From positions 2,728,001 through 2,792,000 of the forward strand of contig NZ_CP018760.1 of NCBI RefSeq assembly GCF_001913155.1: 64,000 nucleotides of DNA, written 5' to 3'. Below, one piece after another: positions 15,135 through 23,531 of this stretch. The translations under genes and the position numbers were made by a program. The notes under the pieces are model-generated. The model saw only the letters and a program-made list of their open reading frames with translations. It did not search any database and had not been told where the DNA came from. The DNA comes from Maribacter hydrothermalis. GTDB taxonomy: Bacteria > Bacteroidota > Bacteroidia > Flavobacteriales > Flavobacteriaceae. Positions within the stretch are counted from its first letter, which is position 1. Every line of letters begins with the position of its first letter.

Positions 15135-16579
15135 TGAAGTTAACCCATTATCTTTTTATGGGCAGTTTATTGCTTACTATTGGAGCTTTTTCCCAAAATA
15201 AGCAACTACTTTACGATTTTAACGAAATTCCACAATCCCTTACTATAAACCCTGGTGTAGAAACAGACTTTAAATGGTATGCTGGCGTTCCTTTACTGTC
15301 TGGTGTTCATGGTTATGCGGGCTCAAATGGTATATCGGTAAACGATATTTTTGCATCTGATGGTGTTGATATCAATATAAAGTTTAGAGAAAGAGGACTA
15401 AATAATCTCACACCAAGAGACGAATTTAGTTCTACAGTACAATTAGAGTATTTAAATGGTGGGTTTAGGTTAAATAATCCTACTATATTTTATTCTTTTG
15501 GTGGGTATATGGAACTAGACAATATTGGTTATTGGCCGCAAGATTATGCTTTTTTAGTCTTTGATGGTAATGCGGATCAACTAGATAGAAAGTTTGATTT
15601 AGGAGATCTAAAAGCTCGAGGGTCCTTAATTAATGTGATGCATTTTGGAATTAATAAAAAGGTCGATAGAAATTTGACGATTGGCGCAAGAGGAAAAATA
15701 TATTCTGGTATTGTTGATTATAGTTCAACATCTAACAATGGTTACTTACGAAATACAGCGGGTGTAAATAACCGAATAGCAACCACTTTAGATGCAGATT
15801 TAAAGTTGCGAACTTCTGGTTTTCAAGCGTTGGATGAAGCAAATGATTCGGATACTGCTACAAACGAGATTGTAAAAAGAGCCTTCTTTGGCGGTGATCT
15901 TGGTCTTGGTATAGATGTTGGTTTTACATATCATTTATCTGAACGTACCATGTTAACCGGCAGCTTAATTGACCTGGGGTTTATTTACCACACAAGCGAT
16001 CCTAAAACCTATAGTCTAAATGGTAAGGCAACGGTAGAAGGTATACAAATTGATGTCTTAGAAGATTTTGCGAATTTAAATAGAGATTTTTGGCAAGATT
16101 TAGTGGACGACGTGGAAACACTGGTACCCTTTGATACGGATACAAATAGTTATCTAACATTTAGACCAACTAAATTATATGCTTCAATTCGCAATGATTT
16201 TGGTGAACCCGTTGGCAATAGCGGCGGTCAACTAAATTGTGATTGCACTGCGGGATCTATGGCCGGGAGTGAGCTTCGTACAAAATATCGTAATTCGGTC
16301 GGGGCACAGGTATTTATGATTAATAGACCTAGAGGTCCTCAAATGGCCCTTACGGGTTTTTATACACGAAGAATAGGTAATTTCTTAGCTTTTAAAGGTA
16401 CGTATACTGTAGATAAATTTAGTTATACCAATATTGGCCTAGGCATGAACTTACAAGCCGGACCTGTCAATTTTCACATTATGGCAGATAACTTACTTTC
16501 TTACCAAAATATAGCCGATACCAATTACGCATCTTTTCAACTAGGATTGAATATTATTTCGTGGGGACGCAATAAATAG
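15134..16579 (+). CDS. DUF5723-like outer-membrane protein, 481 aa
   Basis: A signal peptide (cleavage near GAFSQN) is followed by a long series of amphipathic strands with many Gly and Asn turns (LNNPTIFYSFGGYMEL, MHFGINKKVDRNLTIGARGK), and a C-terminal strand LGLNIISWGR; this is the layout of the flavobacterial DUF5723 outer-membrane barrel family. Function is unknown. The ATG overlaps the stop of the upstream lipoprotein gene, forming a two-gene unit; a lipoprotein-barrel pair is a common arrangement for surface assemblies. Confidence 0.8.
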   Translation: MKLTHYLFMGSLLLTIGAFSQNKQLLYDFNEIPQSLTINPGVETDFKWYAGVPLLSGVHGYAGSNGISVNDIFASDGVDINIKFRERGLNNLTPRDEFSSTVQLEYLNGGFRLNNPTIFYSFGGYMELDNIGYWPQDYAFLVFDGNADQLDRKFDLGDLKARGSLINVMHFGINKKVDRNLTIGARGKIYSGIVDYSSTSNNGYLRNTAGVNNRIATTLDADLKLRTSGFQALDEANDSDTATNEIVKRAFFGGDLGLGIDVGFTYHLSERTMLTGSLIDLGFIYHTSDPKTYSLNGKATVEGIQIDVLEDFANLNRDFWQDLVDDVETLVPFDTDTNSYLTFRPTKLYASIRNDFGEPVGNSGGQLNCDCTAGSMAGSELRTKYRNSVGAQVFMINRPRGPQMALTGFYTRRIGNFLAFKGTYTVDKFSYTNIGLGMNLQAGPVNFHIMADNLLSYQNIADTNYASFQLGLNIISWGRNK

Positions 16580-16655
16580 ACTATCTTCTTCTGCTAATTT
16601 TATTTTTTTGGCATGCTTTTTTCATATATTACCATGAACTTAAAATTTTTATGTT

Positions 16656-17558
16656 TTGAAAACAATTATTGCCATATTGGTTTTTTTTATAATGGGCTCT
16701 ACTTTTGCCCAAGCAGATTTAAATGATTATAAATATATCATTGTCCCAAAAAAATTCGATGCTTTTAGAAATGTAAACGAGCACCAAACAAGTACATTAA
16801 TTAAATATTTATTTGCCGGAAAAGGATTTAATGCTGTGTATGATGATAGTTTACCCGAAGATTTAAAATTGAATAGATGTTTAGGGGTAGTTGCTAGCCT
16901 TCAAGATGACAGTAGTATGTTTACTACTAAAACTATTGTTAACTTAATAGATTGTAATGCAAAAACAGTTTACAGCTCTATGCAAGGTTCTAGTAAAGAA
17001 AAAGAATATAAAGAGGCCTATAATATAGCCATTCGCGAATCTATGCGTTCTTTTAACAATATAGATTATGCTTATAATGGTACTAGTTCCAAAAGTGAGC
17101 CTATAACAGTAAGTTTTAAAAATGATGTAAAAAAACTAGATGAATCTAAAGTAGAAAAAGAATCTGAAGTAGAACAAGTTAAAGCTGATGTGCAGCCGAG
17201 TAATAATGCTGTGGTTGTTGAGGAAGCGACAGAATCTACTCAGTATTATAAAAATAATGCCCCTGTAGATTCATCAATTAAAAAAGCAGAAAAAGAAACA
17301 CCGGCTTTTAAGAAATTGGAAATAAATAAGTCCATAGTAAATGATATTTGGTACGCACAAGCTACCAGTAATGGTTTTCAATTGGTTGATAGCACGCCAA
17401 AAATTAGAATGAACCTATTAAAGAGTTCTACCGATAATGTTTTTATGGCAAAGACCGATGCAAAAAACGGAATGGTTTATCAGAAAGATGGTAGTTGGAT
17501 TTTTGAATACTATGAAAATGATAAATTAATACAGGAAGAATTAAATATAAAGTTTTAA
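16656..17558 (+). CDS. Secreted hypothetical protein with TTG start, 300 aa
   Basis: The reading frame begins at TTG 16656, which gives an intact signal peptide (MKTIIAILVFFIMGSTFAQ). The only nearby ATG (16651) hits a stop two codons later, so TTG is the supported start. The mature protein opens DLNDYKYIIVPKKFDAF, a pattern seen in conserved flavobacterial secreted proteins; then a charged, Glu/Lys/Ser/Val-rich linker about residues 145-215 and a C-terminal domain with DIWYAQATSNGFQLVD. No named function. It converges with rarA and the two stop codons overlap (17555-17558). Confidence 0.8.
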   Translation: MKTIIAILVFFIMGSTFAQADLNDYKYIIVPKKFDAFRNVNEHQTSTLIKYLFAGKGFNAVYDDSLPEDLKLNRCLGVVASLQDDSSMFTTKTIVNLIDCNAKTVYSSMQGSSKEKEYKEAYNIAIRESMRSFNNIDYAYNGTSSKSEPITVSFKNDVKKLDESKVEKESEVEQVKADVQPSNNAVVVEEATESTQYYKNNAPVDSSIKKAEKETPAFKKLEINKSIVNDIWYAQATSNGFQLVDSTPKIRMNLLKSSTDNVFMAKTDAKNGMVYQKDGSWIFEYYENDKLIQEELNIKF

Positions 17559-18832
17559 AAATCGTATTTATTTTTCCATCTGTTTTTAAGAAAATCACTT
17601 AAAGCTTTTTCTCGGGCATTACTTCCAGGTTTGTAAAAAGTAGTGCCCGTTATTTCTTCGGGTAAAAATTCTGCATCAACAAAGTTATTTTGGTAATCGT
17701 GGGCATATTTATATTCCTGCCCGTAGCCTAGATCTTTCATCAATTTTGTTGGCGCATTTCTAAGAGGTAATGGTACAGGTAAATTGCCTGTTTGTTTTAC
17801 GGTTTGTTGTGCTTTTCCAATAGCCATGTAACTAGCATTACTTTTTGCAGATGTTGCTAAATAAATTGCGCACTGGCTAAGTACAATTCGTGCTTCTGGA
17901 TACCCAATGGTTGTAACTGCCTGGAAAGTTGTATTGGCCATGACTAGGGCCGTTGGGTTTGCCAAACCTATATCTTCAGAAGCGGATATGAGCATTCTAC
18001 GAGCTATGAACTTAACATCTTCACCACCTTCAATCATACGTGCTAACCAATAAACAGCTCCATTTGGGTCACTGCCGCGAATAGATTTTATAAAGGCAGA
18101 TATAATATCATAATGTTGCTCGCCGGTTTTATCATATAACACCGTATTTTTCTGAACTTTTGAAAGTACAAGCTCATTGGTAATAATTACATTGTCACTT
18201 GCTTCTGAGTTTACTATTAACTCAAAAATATTCAATAATTTTCTGCCATCACCACCAGATAGGCGCAATAATGCTTCTGTTTCTTTAAGCTGTATTTTTT
18301 TCGATTTAAGCAATGAATCTTTTTCCATTGCTCTTTTAACTAGGTTTTCTAAATCTTCTTTGCCAAAAGCATTTAAAATATAAACTTGACAACGGGATAA
18401 AAGCGCTGGGATAACTTCAAAACTCGGATTTTCAGTTGTTGCGCCAATTAGGGTTACCCATCCTTTTTCAACAGCTGCTAAAAGAGAATCTTGTTGGGAT
18501 TTACTAAATCGGTGTATCTCATCAATAAATAAAATAGGGTTTTTTGCAGTGAATAGGCCTCCAGCTTGTTTTGCCTTGTCTATTACTTCTCTTATATCTT
18601 TTACACCACTATTAATGGCGCTTAAAATATAAAAGGGTCGCTTACTTTCGGTAGCAATGATATTAGCTAAAGTTGTTTTTCCAGTTCCGGGAGGTCCCCA
18701 TAGAATAAGTGAAGGAATAATTCCTTTCTTAATTTGATGCGTTAACGAACCCTTTTCACCCACCAAATGGTGCTGACTAATATACTCGTCTAATGTTTTG
18801 GGGCGTACGCGTTCTGCTAAAGGTTCGTTCAT
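17555..18832 (-). CDS. rarA: Replication-associated recombination protein A (AAA+ ATPase), 425 aa
   Basis: AAA+ clamp-loader-like ATPase of the RarA/MgsA/WRNIP1 family, which acts at stalled replication forks. Walker A GPPGTGKTT is at residues 46-54, Walker B LFIDE at 101-105, sensor 1 is in TLIGATTENPSF, the arginine finger in LLSRC, followed by the C-terminal tetramerisation part (GSDPNGAVYWLARM, DIGLANPTAL, PLRNAPT). The N terminus PLAERVRPKTLDEY is typical. Length is normal. It is transcribed alone on the minus strand and meets the preceding gene tail to tail. Confidence 0.95.
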   Translation of the reverse strand: MNEPLAERVRPKTLDEYISQHHLVGEKGSLTHQIKKGIIPSLILWGPPGTGKTTLANIIATESKRPFYILSAINSGVKDIREVIDKAKQAGGLFTAKNPILFIDEIHRFSKSQQDSLLAAVEKGWVTLIGATTENPSFEVIPALLSRCQVYILNAFGKEDLENLVKRAMEKDSLLKSKKIQLKETEALLRLSGGDGRKLLNIFELIVNSEASDNVIITNELVLSKVQKNTVLYDKTGEQHYDIISAFIKSIRGSDPNGAVYWLARMIEGGEDVKFIARRMLISASEDIGLANPTALVMANTTFQAVTTIGYPEARIVLSQCAIYLATSAKSNASYMAIGKAQQTVKQTGNLPVPLPLRNAPTKLMKDLGYGQEYKYAHDYQNNFVDAEFLPEEITGTTFYKPGSNAREKALSDFLKNRWKNKYDF

Positions 18833-18912
18833 AATACAAAAGTATGATAATCTTACATGTGAAGAGAAAAGTAAGGTGCCAATTGATACTTAGGTAAGGA
18901 TTGGAATGACAA

Positions 18913-18946
18913 TTTGACCAATTTGTATTCATTGGTCGCATATTTG
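18913..18946 (+). promoter_or_regulatory. Promoter-like boxes with an internal dyad upstream of the rhomboid gene
   Basis: TTTG (18913-18916) and CATATTTG (18939-18946, one mismatch to TAnnTTTG) lie 22 bases apart, 24 bases before the ATG at 18971. Between them is a perfect 7-base inverted repeat GACCAAT (18916-18922) and ATTGGTC (18931-18937) with an 8-base spacer, placed where a repressor could block RNA polymerase. The spacing is slightly longer than the usual 19-21 bases. Confidence 0.4.
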
Positions 18947-18970
18947 TAAATTTAATAACAAAAGAAACGC

Positions 18971-19717
18971 ATGTCGGAAATAGGACATTTTAAGTTTTCA
19001 AATAGGGTTTTAGCTGTTCCGCTGACTGCTATGATAATTATATGGGGTGTGTATTGGATAGAACTTGCTTTAGAAGTTAATTTTAATGAAATGGGGGTGA
19101 TGCCGCGAACTTTATTAGGATTACGCGGAGTAGTATTGAGTCCGTTTATTCACGGTTCGTTAGAGCACTTATACAACAATACTATTCCATTGGCCATATT
19201 ACTATCTGCACTTTGGTACTTTTATAGAGATGTTGCTTGGAAAGTAGTTCTGTTCGGTATTCTTTTATCTGGTTTAATAACTTGGCTCATTGGTAGAACA
19301 TCTTACCATATTGGTGCAAGCGGACTCATTTATGTGCTAGCAAGCTTCATTTTTTTTAAGGGAATATTTAGTTCCTACTTTAGGCTTGTGGCACTTTCAC
19401 TAATTGTTGTTTTTATTTACGGAAGTATGCTTTGGTATATATTTCCTGTGAAGGAAGGTATGTCTTGGGAAGGACATTTAGCAGGTTTTTTAACCGGATT
19501 ATTTCTTGCAAAAATGGTAAAAGCACGTATTCCTCAAACCAAAAAATATGACTGGGAAAAAGAAGATTTTAAGGAAGAGGATGACCCATTTTTACAACAT
19601 TTTGATGAAAACGGAAACTTTAAAGAAATCTCAAGTGACGAGGATGGTAATGAAGACGAAAACCTAAAATTTAACTATGTCTTTAAGAAAAGTCCCAAAA
19701 GTGATTTGGACAAATAA
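18971..19717 (+). CDS. Rhomboid family intramembrane serine protease, 248 aa
   Basis: Six hydrophobic segments in the first 185 residues. The active-site Ser motif GASG is at 115-118 (Ser 117) and the catalytic His in EGHLAGFLTG (His 169); the conserved HGSLEHLYNN of helix 2 is at 61-70. It would cleave single-pass membrane proteins within the inner membrane. The C-terminal 65 residues form an acidic cytosolic tail (EKEDFKEEDDPF, SSDEDGNEDENL), which is not part of the catalytic fold. The gene converges with rlmB with 7 bases between the stops. An inverted repeat in its promoter region hints at repressor control. Confidence 0.93.
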   Translation: MSEIGHFKFSNRVLAVPLTAMIIIWGVYWIELALEVNFNEMGVMPRTLLGLRGVVLSPFIHGSLEHLYNNTIPLAILLSALWYFYRDVAWKVVLFGILLSGLITWLIGRTSYHIGASGLIYVLASFIFFKGIFSSYFRLVALSLIVVFIYGSMLWYIFPVKEGMSWEGHLAGFLTGLFLAKMVKARIPQTKKYDWEKEDFKEEDDPFLQHFDENGNFKEISSDEDGNEDENLKFNYVFKKSPKSDLDK

Positions 19718-19724
19718 ATGTCAA

Positions 19725-20459
19725 TTATAAACGTTGACGAACCGCTTCATATAAAAATACGGCACAAGCAACAGATACATTTAAAGATTCAATTTCTCCA
19801 AGTAAAGGAAGCTTAGCTCTATAGTCTGATGCTTTTAAAATAGAAGGTGTAATACCACGATCTTCAGCACCCATTACTATTGCTATGGAATTGGTAAATG
19901 GAACATCATATACCGAGTCATCAGTTTTTTCAGTTGCAGAAACTATTTTAATGCCAGATGCTTGTAAATAAAAGACAGCATCTTTTAAGTGATCTACTTT
20001 CGCAATAGGGACTCTATATGCTGCGCCCGCAGATGTTTTAATAGTATCTGCCGTTACAGGAGCAGCTCCTTTTTTTTGTACAATAATACCATCTACCCCT
20101 GTGCATTCTGCGGTTCTTATTATTGCACCAAAATTACGAACATCAGAAAGTTGGTCTAAAAGCAAGAATAGGGCGGGACCCTCTTTTTTATTGACCTTTT
20201 CCACTAAATCTTCAAGACTATGAAATGATATAGGGGATATGTTAGCAACTGCACCTTGGTGATTGCTTTTGGTAAGGCGATTTAGTTTTTCAACAGGCAC
20301 ATAGACCATATTGATTTCATTGCGGCGCAATAAACCTTCTAATTCTTTCATAAGGTCGCCTTTTAGCCCTTTTTGAAGAAATACCTTGTCTATCTCCTCG
20401 TTAGCGTTTACGGCTTCTATAATGGCTCTTAAGCCATAAATTTGAGTGGTTTTTTGCAT
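19725..20459 (-). CDS. rlmB: 23S rRNA (guanosine-2'-O-)-methyltransferase RlmB, 244 aa
   Basis: SPOUT/TrmH-type methyltransferase. The N-terminal substrate-binding domain begins YGLRAIIEAVN, and the C-terminal knotted domain carries the three family motifs: LLLDQLSDVRNFGAIIRTA (motif 1), IVMGAEDRGI (motif 2) and LPLLGEIESLNVSVACAVFLYE (motif 3). RlmB methylates G2251 (E. coli numbering) in the peptidyl-transferase loop of 23S rRNA. Length matches the family. A related tRNA methyltransferase cannot be fully excluded without a search. A terminator for the next gene lies just upstream. Confidence 0.9.
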   Translation of the reverse strand: MQKTTQIYGLRAIIEAVNANEEIDKVFLQKGLKGDLMKELEGLLRRNEINMVYVPVEKLNRLTKSNHQGAVANISPISFHSLEDLVEKVNKKEGPALFLLLDQLSDVRNFGAIIRTAECTGVDGIIVQKKGAAPVTADTIKTSAGAAYRVPIAKVDHLKDAVFYLQASGIKIVSATEKTDDSVYDVPFTNSIAIVMGAEDRGITPSILKASDYRAKLPLLGEIESLNVSVACAVFLYEAVRQRL

Positions 20460-20477
20460 GGGGCAAAGGTAAATAAA

Positions 20478-20503
20478 AACCGCCCAATTATTGTTGGGCG
20501 GTT
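20478..20503 (-). terminator. Intrinsic terminator after the arylsulfotransferase-like gene
   Basis: Perfect 10-base-pair stem AACCGCCCAA / TTGGGCGGTT with a 6-base loop. On the minus strand it is followed by TTTTATTT, so it should end transcripts coming from the gene at 20524-21864 before rlmB. Confidence 0.85.
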
Positions 20504-20523
20504 GAAATTAATAAAAGTATATT

Positions 20524-21864
20524 TTAAAGCTCTAAAGCAAGAATAGCAGGGTCGTCCTTGGCGTAATGGTATGCCCTCCAAAAGAATCCTGGTGCAGAGA
20601 ACTTCCAAACAACTTCGCTTTCCTGTGTTACTTCCCATAGCCCAAAATCACCTTCGGTTATTAAAGTATTTCCGTTTGGTAACCGAACAGCTCCGGATAC
20701 TTTTGGCGCAAATAATTCAGGATCGGTAAAACTCCATAAAATATCGGGTTGTGTAATAGCAGGAATACTCTTTTGATTGAGTGCGGCAGGTAATTTTAGC
20801 TCATAAACAGTAGATTGTTCTAGCTCACCTCCATTGGTATATATTAACATTTTACCGGGTTCAAACAGATTTGGATAATGATTGTTTATGAATAAACGTT
20901 CCGTAGTGTTGTCGTTTAAGGTAGTAGGGTTTCCGAACCTATAAATTAAATCACCGCCTCTGTTAAAGTTTCCTCCAGAATGGGAAACGGCTTCAAGACT
21001 GGTCGTAGAATGGTCTATAACCCATACCTCGCTAAAATAATTTACGCTAAGATAAATTAGGTCATTAACCTCGTCATAGCTTATACCATTGGCGTGCATT
21101 ATATTTCCTGTGGTAGTTTCAACATAATTAAGGTCTATTAATTGCGGATTGTCCTCAACACTACCGTAATTAAGTTTTGTTTCATCAAAATTTTGTATTA
21201 AATGGTCTTTGGAATGCCACTCCCAAACAATTTCATTAGTAGTTGGGTTTACTTCTATAATTGATTCTGGGTAAATGGGAGTGTCCAATTTGTAACCATT
21301 GGCAATTGCTTCTTCAGCGGTCATTTTCTCCCACGCAATTGCCAATATGTTGCCATTTGTTAAAAGTTCCACATCATGGTGGGATCTATGTTCTGAATTC
21401 GAATAATCGAAATTCCATAAAGCTTCCCCATTTTTATCTATAATTTGAATTATGCCACCTTGTCCTCCAAATTGAAAATCTGGATTATCAGATTCTAGTG
21501 AAGCTAATAATGTTCCGTCATTTAACAATAGTACATCATTACCTATTATACGATCTCCTAATGGCCATTGATAAATTAAGTCTGCATTTTTATCCATTAG
21601 ATATACACTGTTTGCAGCCGCATCATTTACTAAAATATAATGATCTTCGACTAGGGCTTTATTATAGAAGGTAACAGTGCCTAATTCCCCTGTTGAGGTC
21701 TGTGCAGAATCAATAGGAATTTCTTCCTCAATAATTTCTTCGTTGTCAATTTCTTCCTCTTCTGAGATTTCAATACTGTTGTTATCGCTAGAACATGATG
21801 CGAAAATAATACAGAGTAAGTATAAGAGTCCACTTTTTATACCTATAGAGTTTAGTTTAATCAT
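20524..21864 (-). CDS. Arylsulfotransferase-like lipoprotein (beta-propeller), 446 aa
   Basis: Signal peptide with lipobox FASC (Cys about 24), then a strongly acidic linker (EISEEEEIDNEEIIEEE and on) to about residue 55, then a beta-propeller with the pattern of flavobacterial aryl-sulfate sulfotransferase-like proteins: LIYQWPLGDRIIGNDV, HRSHHDVELLTNGNILAI, IVWEWHSKDHL, MHANGISYD, LPNGNTLITEGDFGLWEV. The family moves sulfate between phenols; whether this member does so is not shown by sequence alone. It sits at the cell surface or periplasmic face. The next gene on the strand starts 79 bases upstream; a strong terminator follows. Confidence 0.8.
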   Translation of the reverse strand: MIKLNSIGIKSGLLYLLCIIFASCSSDNNSIEISEEEEIDNEEIIEEEIPIDSAQTSTGELGTVTFYNKALVEDHYILVNDAAANSVYLMDKNADLIYQWPLGDRIIGNDVLLLNDGTLLASLESDNPDFQFGGQGGIIQIIDKNGEALWNFDYSNSEHRSHHDVELLTNGNILAIAWEKMTAEEAIANGYKLDTPIYPESIIEVNPTTNEIVWEWHSKDHLIQNFDETKLNYGSVEDNPQLIDLNYVETTTGNIMHANGISYDEVNDLIYLSVNYFSEVWVIDHSTTSLEAVSHSGGNFNRGGDLIYRFGNPTTLNDNTTERLFINNHYPNLFEPGKMLIYTNGGELEQSTVYELKLPAALNQKSIPAITQPDILWSFTDPELFAPKVSGAVRLPNGNTLITEGDFGLWEVTQESEVVWKFSAPGFFWRAYHYAKDDPAILALEL

Positions 21865-21943
21865 GGATTATTTTCTTTTTTGTGTTAAAAATGAAGAATT
21901 AGAATGTAATTGTTTGTAACCTACGAATCATGAAAATGATTAA

Positions 21944-23374
21944 TTATTTATGTTCCATCTTTTCAGGAATCTTAAGGTAAGATTTTGCTTTGGCCTTCTC
22001 CATTGTTTGTAATTGTTCCTTACCAAATTCAGATTTATTTCCATTGAAAGTAACTTTCCAAATTTTTCCTTGTTTTGATTCTGAAATAAAAAGTGATCCA
22101 TCAGGACCTTCGGCAAGTCCCATTGGTCTATATTTTGCATCTGGCATGGCTACAATGGTATCTAAACCTGCAAAACCATCTGCAAAGACTTCCCATTCGC
22201 CTGTTGGTTTCCCCTGGTTAAATGGAATAAATGCCACGATATAGCCAGCTTGTGGATAAGGGGTTCTATTCATAGAACCATGGAAAGCAATGAATGCACC
22301 GTCCTTATACCGCTCCGGAAAAGCATTGCCTTTATAAAAAAGTAAATCGTTAGGTGCCCAATGCGCGGGAAGTCCTATAATCGGTTTTTTATAGTCTGTG
22401 GCTTCTTTTTTACCATCGCCACCGTATTCTGGTGCAATTAATTTTTTGTTTTGGAAATGATCATAGTAACTGTAAGGCCACCCAAAATTATCCCCTTCTT
22501 CAATTTTCATAAATTCTTCCGATGGTAAAACGGCTTGGTCCCATTTACTAAAATATTGTGGTGCATGATTATGTAGATAATCACGGCCGTGTTGTAATCC
22601 ATAAAGACTATTGTCTTTATCGTTCCAAGAAATAGCTACCATACTCCGTATTCCTGTAGCATATAATTGTCCGTCTTGCTGAGATTGGTTTAATTTGTTT
22701 TCATCAAATCTCCAAATACTCCCTAAAACTTCAACACCTGGGCAAGGATTCATGCCTTTAATTTGGCCAACAGAATTAGGGTCTTCGCATGCATTTGTTG
22801 GTGCGCTAAAGGTAACATACATAAATCCTTTTTTATCAAATGCTAAAGATTTAGCATTATGCCACCTTTTAGGAAAATAATCAGTTAATATTACTTCTGG
22901 GCTGCCTTCAGGTATTAACTTGTCTTTAGTGAGTTTTTGTCGGTAAATAACTTGTTCCGAACTAAAATATAGGTATTCATTATGAATTCGCATTTCTGTT
23001 GCAAAAGTGCCATCATTAGGATAGTTGCCAAATCGGGTTTTAATATCGGCAATGCCATTACCCGTAGTATCTCGTAATGCCATGTTGCCATTTGTTCCTT
23101 CAGGTTCTCTTAATTTGGCATAGATGTCACCGTTTGTATTAACGGCTATGTGCCTTGACGGTCCAATACTATCTACAACTACTAGCGCAGAAAAGCCATC
23201 TGGAAAAATTAAGCCTCCATTAATTTCATGTTTTATGGGAGTTGATTTTGTTTCTTTGATTTTGGTATTGGGCTCTGGAAGCTTATTATTTGTTGGTGTG
23301 ATTGTTTTGTTTTCCGTGCTGTTTTTACAGGAGAATAGTATTAATGTAAAAATTAAAAGTAAGTATCGATTCAT
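21944..23374 (-). CDS. PQQ-dependent sugar dehydrogenase-like lipoprotein (sorbosone dehydrogenase family), 476 aa
   Basis: Signal peptide with lipobox LFSC (Cys about 16) and a Thr/Pro/Lys-rich linker to about residue 50. The rest is a six-bladed propeller of the glucose/sorbosone dehydrogenase type: FPDGFSALVVVD, KRWHNAKSLAFDKKGFMYVTF, GIRSMVAISWND, YGLQHGRDYLHNH, EGDNFGWPYSYYD, HWAPNDLLFYKG, PMGLAEGPDGSLFIS. Such enzymes oxidise sugars or sugar aldehydes with PQQ in the periplasm; no PQQ synthesis genes are in the window. It may be co-transcribed with the arylsulfotransferase-like gene 79 bases downstream. Confidence 0.85.
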   Translation of the reverse strand: MNRYLLLIFTLILFSCKNSTENKTITPTNNKLPEPNTKIKETKSTPIKHEINGGLIFPDGFSALVVVDSIGPSRHIAVNTNGDIYAKLREPEGTNGNMALRDTTGNGIADIKTRFGNYPNDGTFATEMRIHNEYLYFSSEQVIYRQKLTKDKLIPEGSPEVILTDYFPKRWHNAKSLAFDKKGFMYVTFSAPTNACEDPNSVGQIKGMNPCPGVEVLGSIWRFDENKLNQSQQDGQLYATGIRSMVAISWNDKDNSLYGLQHGRDYLHNHAPQYFSKWDQAVLPSEEFMKIEEGDNFGWPYSYYDHFQNKKLIAPEYGGDGKKEATDYKKPIIGLPAHWAPNDLLFYKGNAFPERYKDGAFIAFHGSMNRTPYPQAGYIVAFIPFNQGKPTGEWEVFADGFAGLDTIVAMPDAKYRPMGLAEGPDGSLFISESKQGKIWKVTFNGNKSEFGKEQLQTMEKAKAKSYLKIPEKMEHK

Positions 23375-23480
23375 TTTGTATGAAATAGTTCCTTGTTATG
23401 GTTATTGAAAAATTCGTATATAAAATATTTTGTTAATCAATATAATATAAAGGTATTGAATTACTTAAAGAGATAAATTA

Positions 23481-23513
23481 AAAAAGGGCGTAAACAATGT
23501 TTACACCCTTTTT
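23481..23513 (-). terminator. Intrinsic terminator of the SusC-SusD-lipoprotein operon
   Basis: A 15-base-pair stem, AAAAAGGGCGTAAAC and GTTTACACCCTTTTT, with a 3-base loop. The single non-Watson-Crick position is a G-U pair in minus-strand RNA but a mismatch in plus-strand RNA, which favours action on the minus-strand operon ending at 23532. Confidence 0.85.
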
Positions 23514-23531
23514 AAAATTACATGATTTTTC

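Noticed and set aside
21926..21941. Small hairpin AATCAT / ATGATT just after the PQQ dehydrogenase gene.
   Set aside because: Six A-T-rich pairs with no T-run in the minus-strand direction; too weak to call a terminator.
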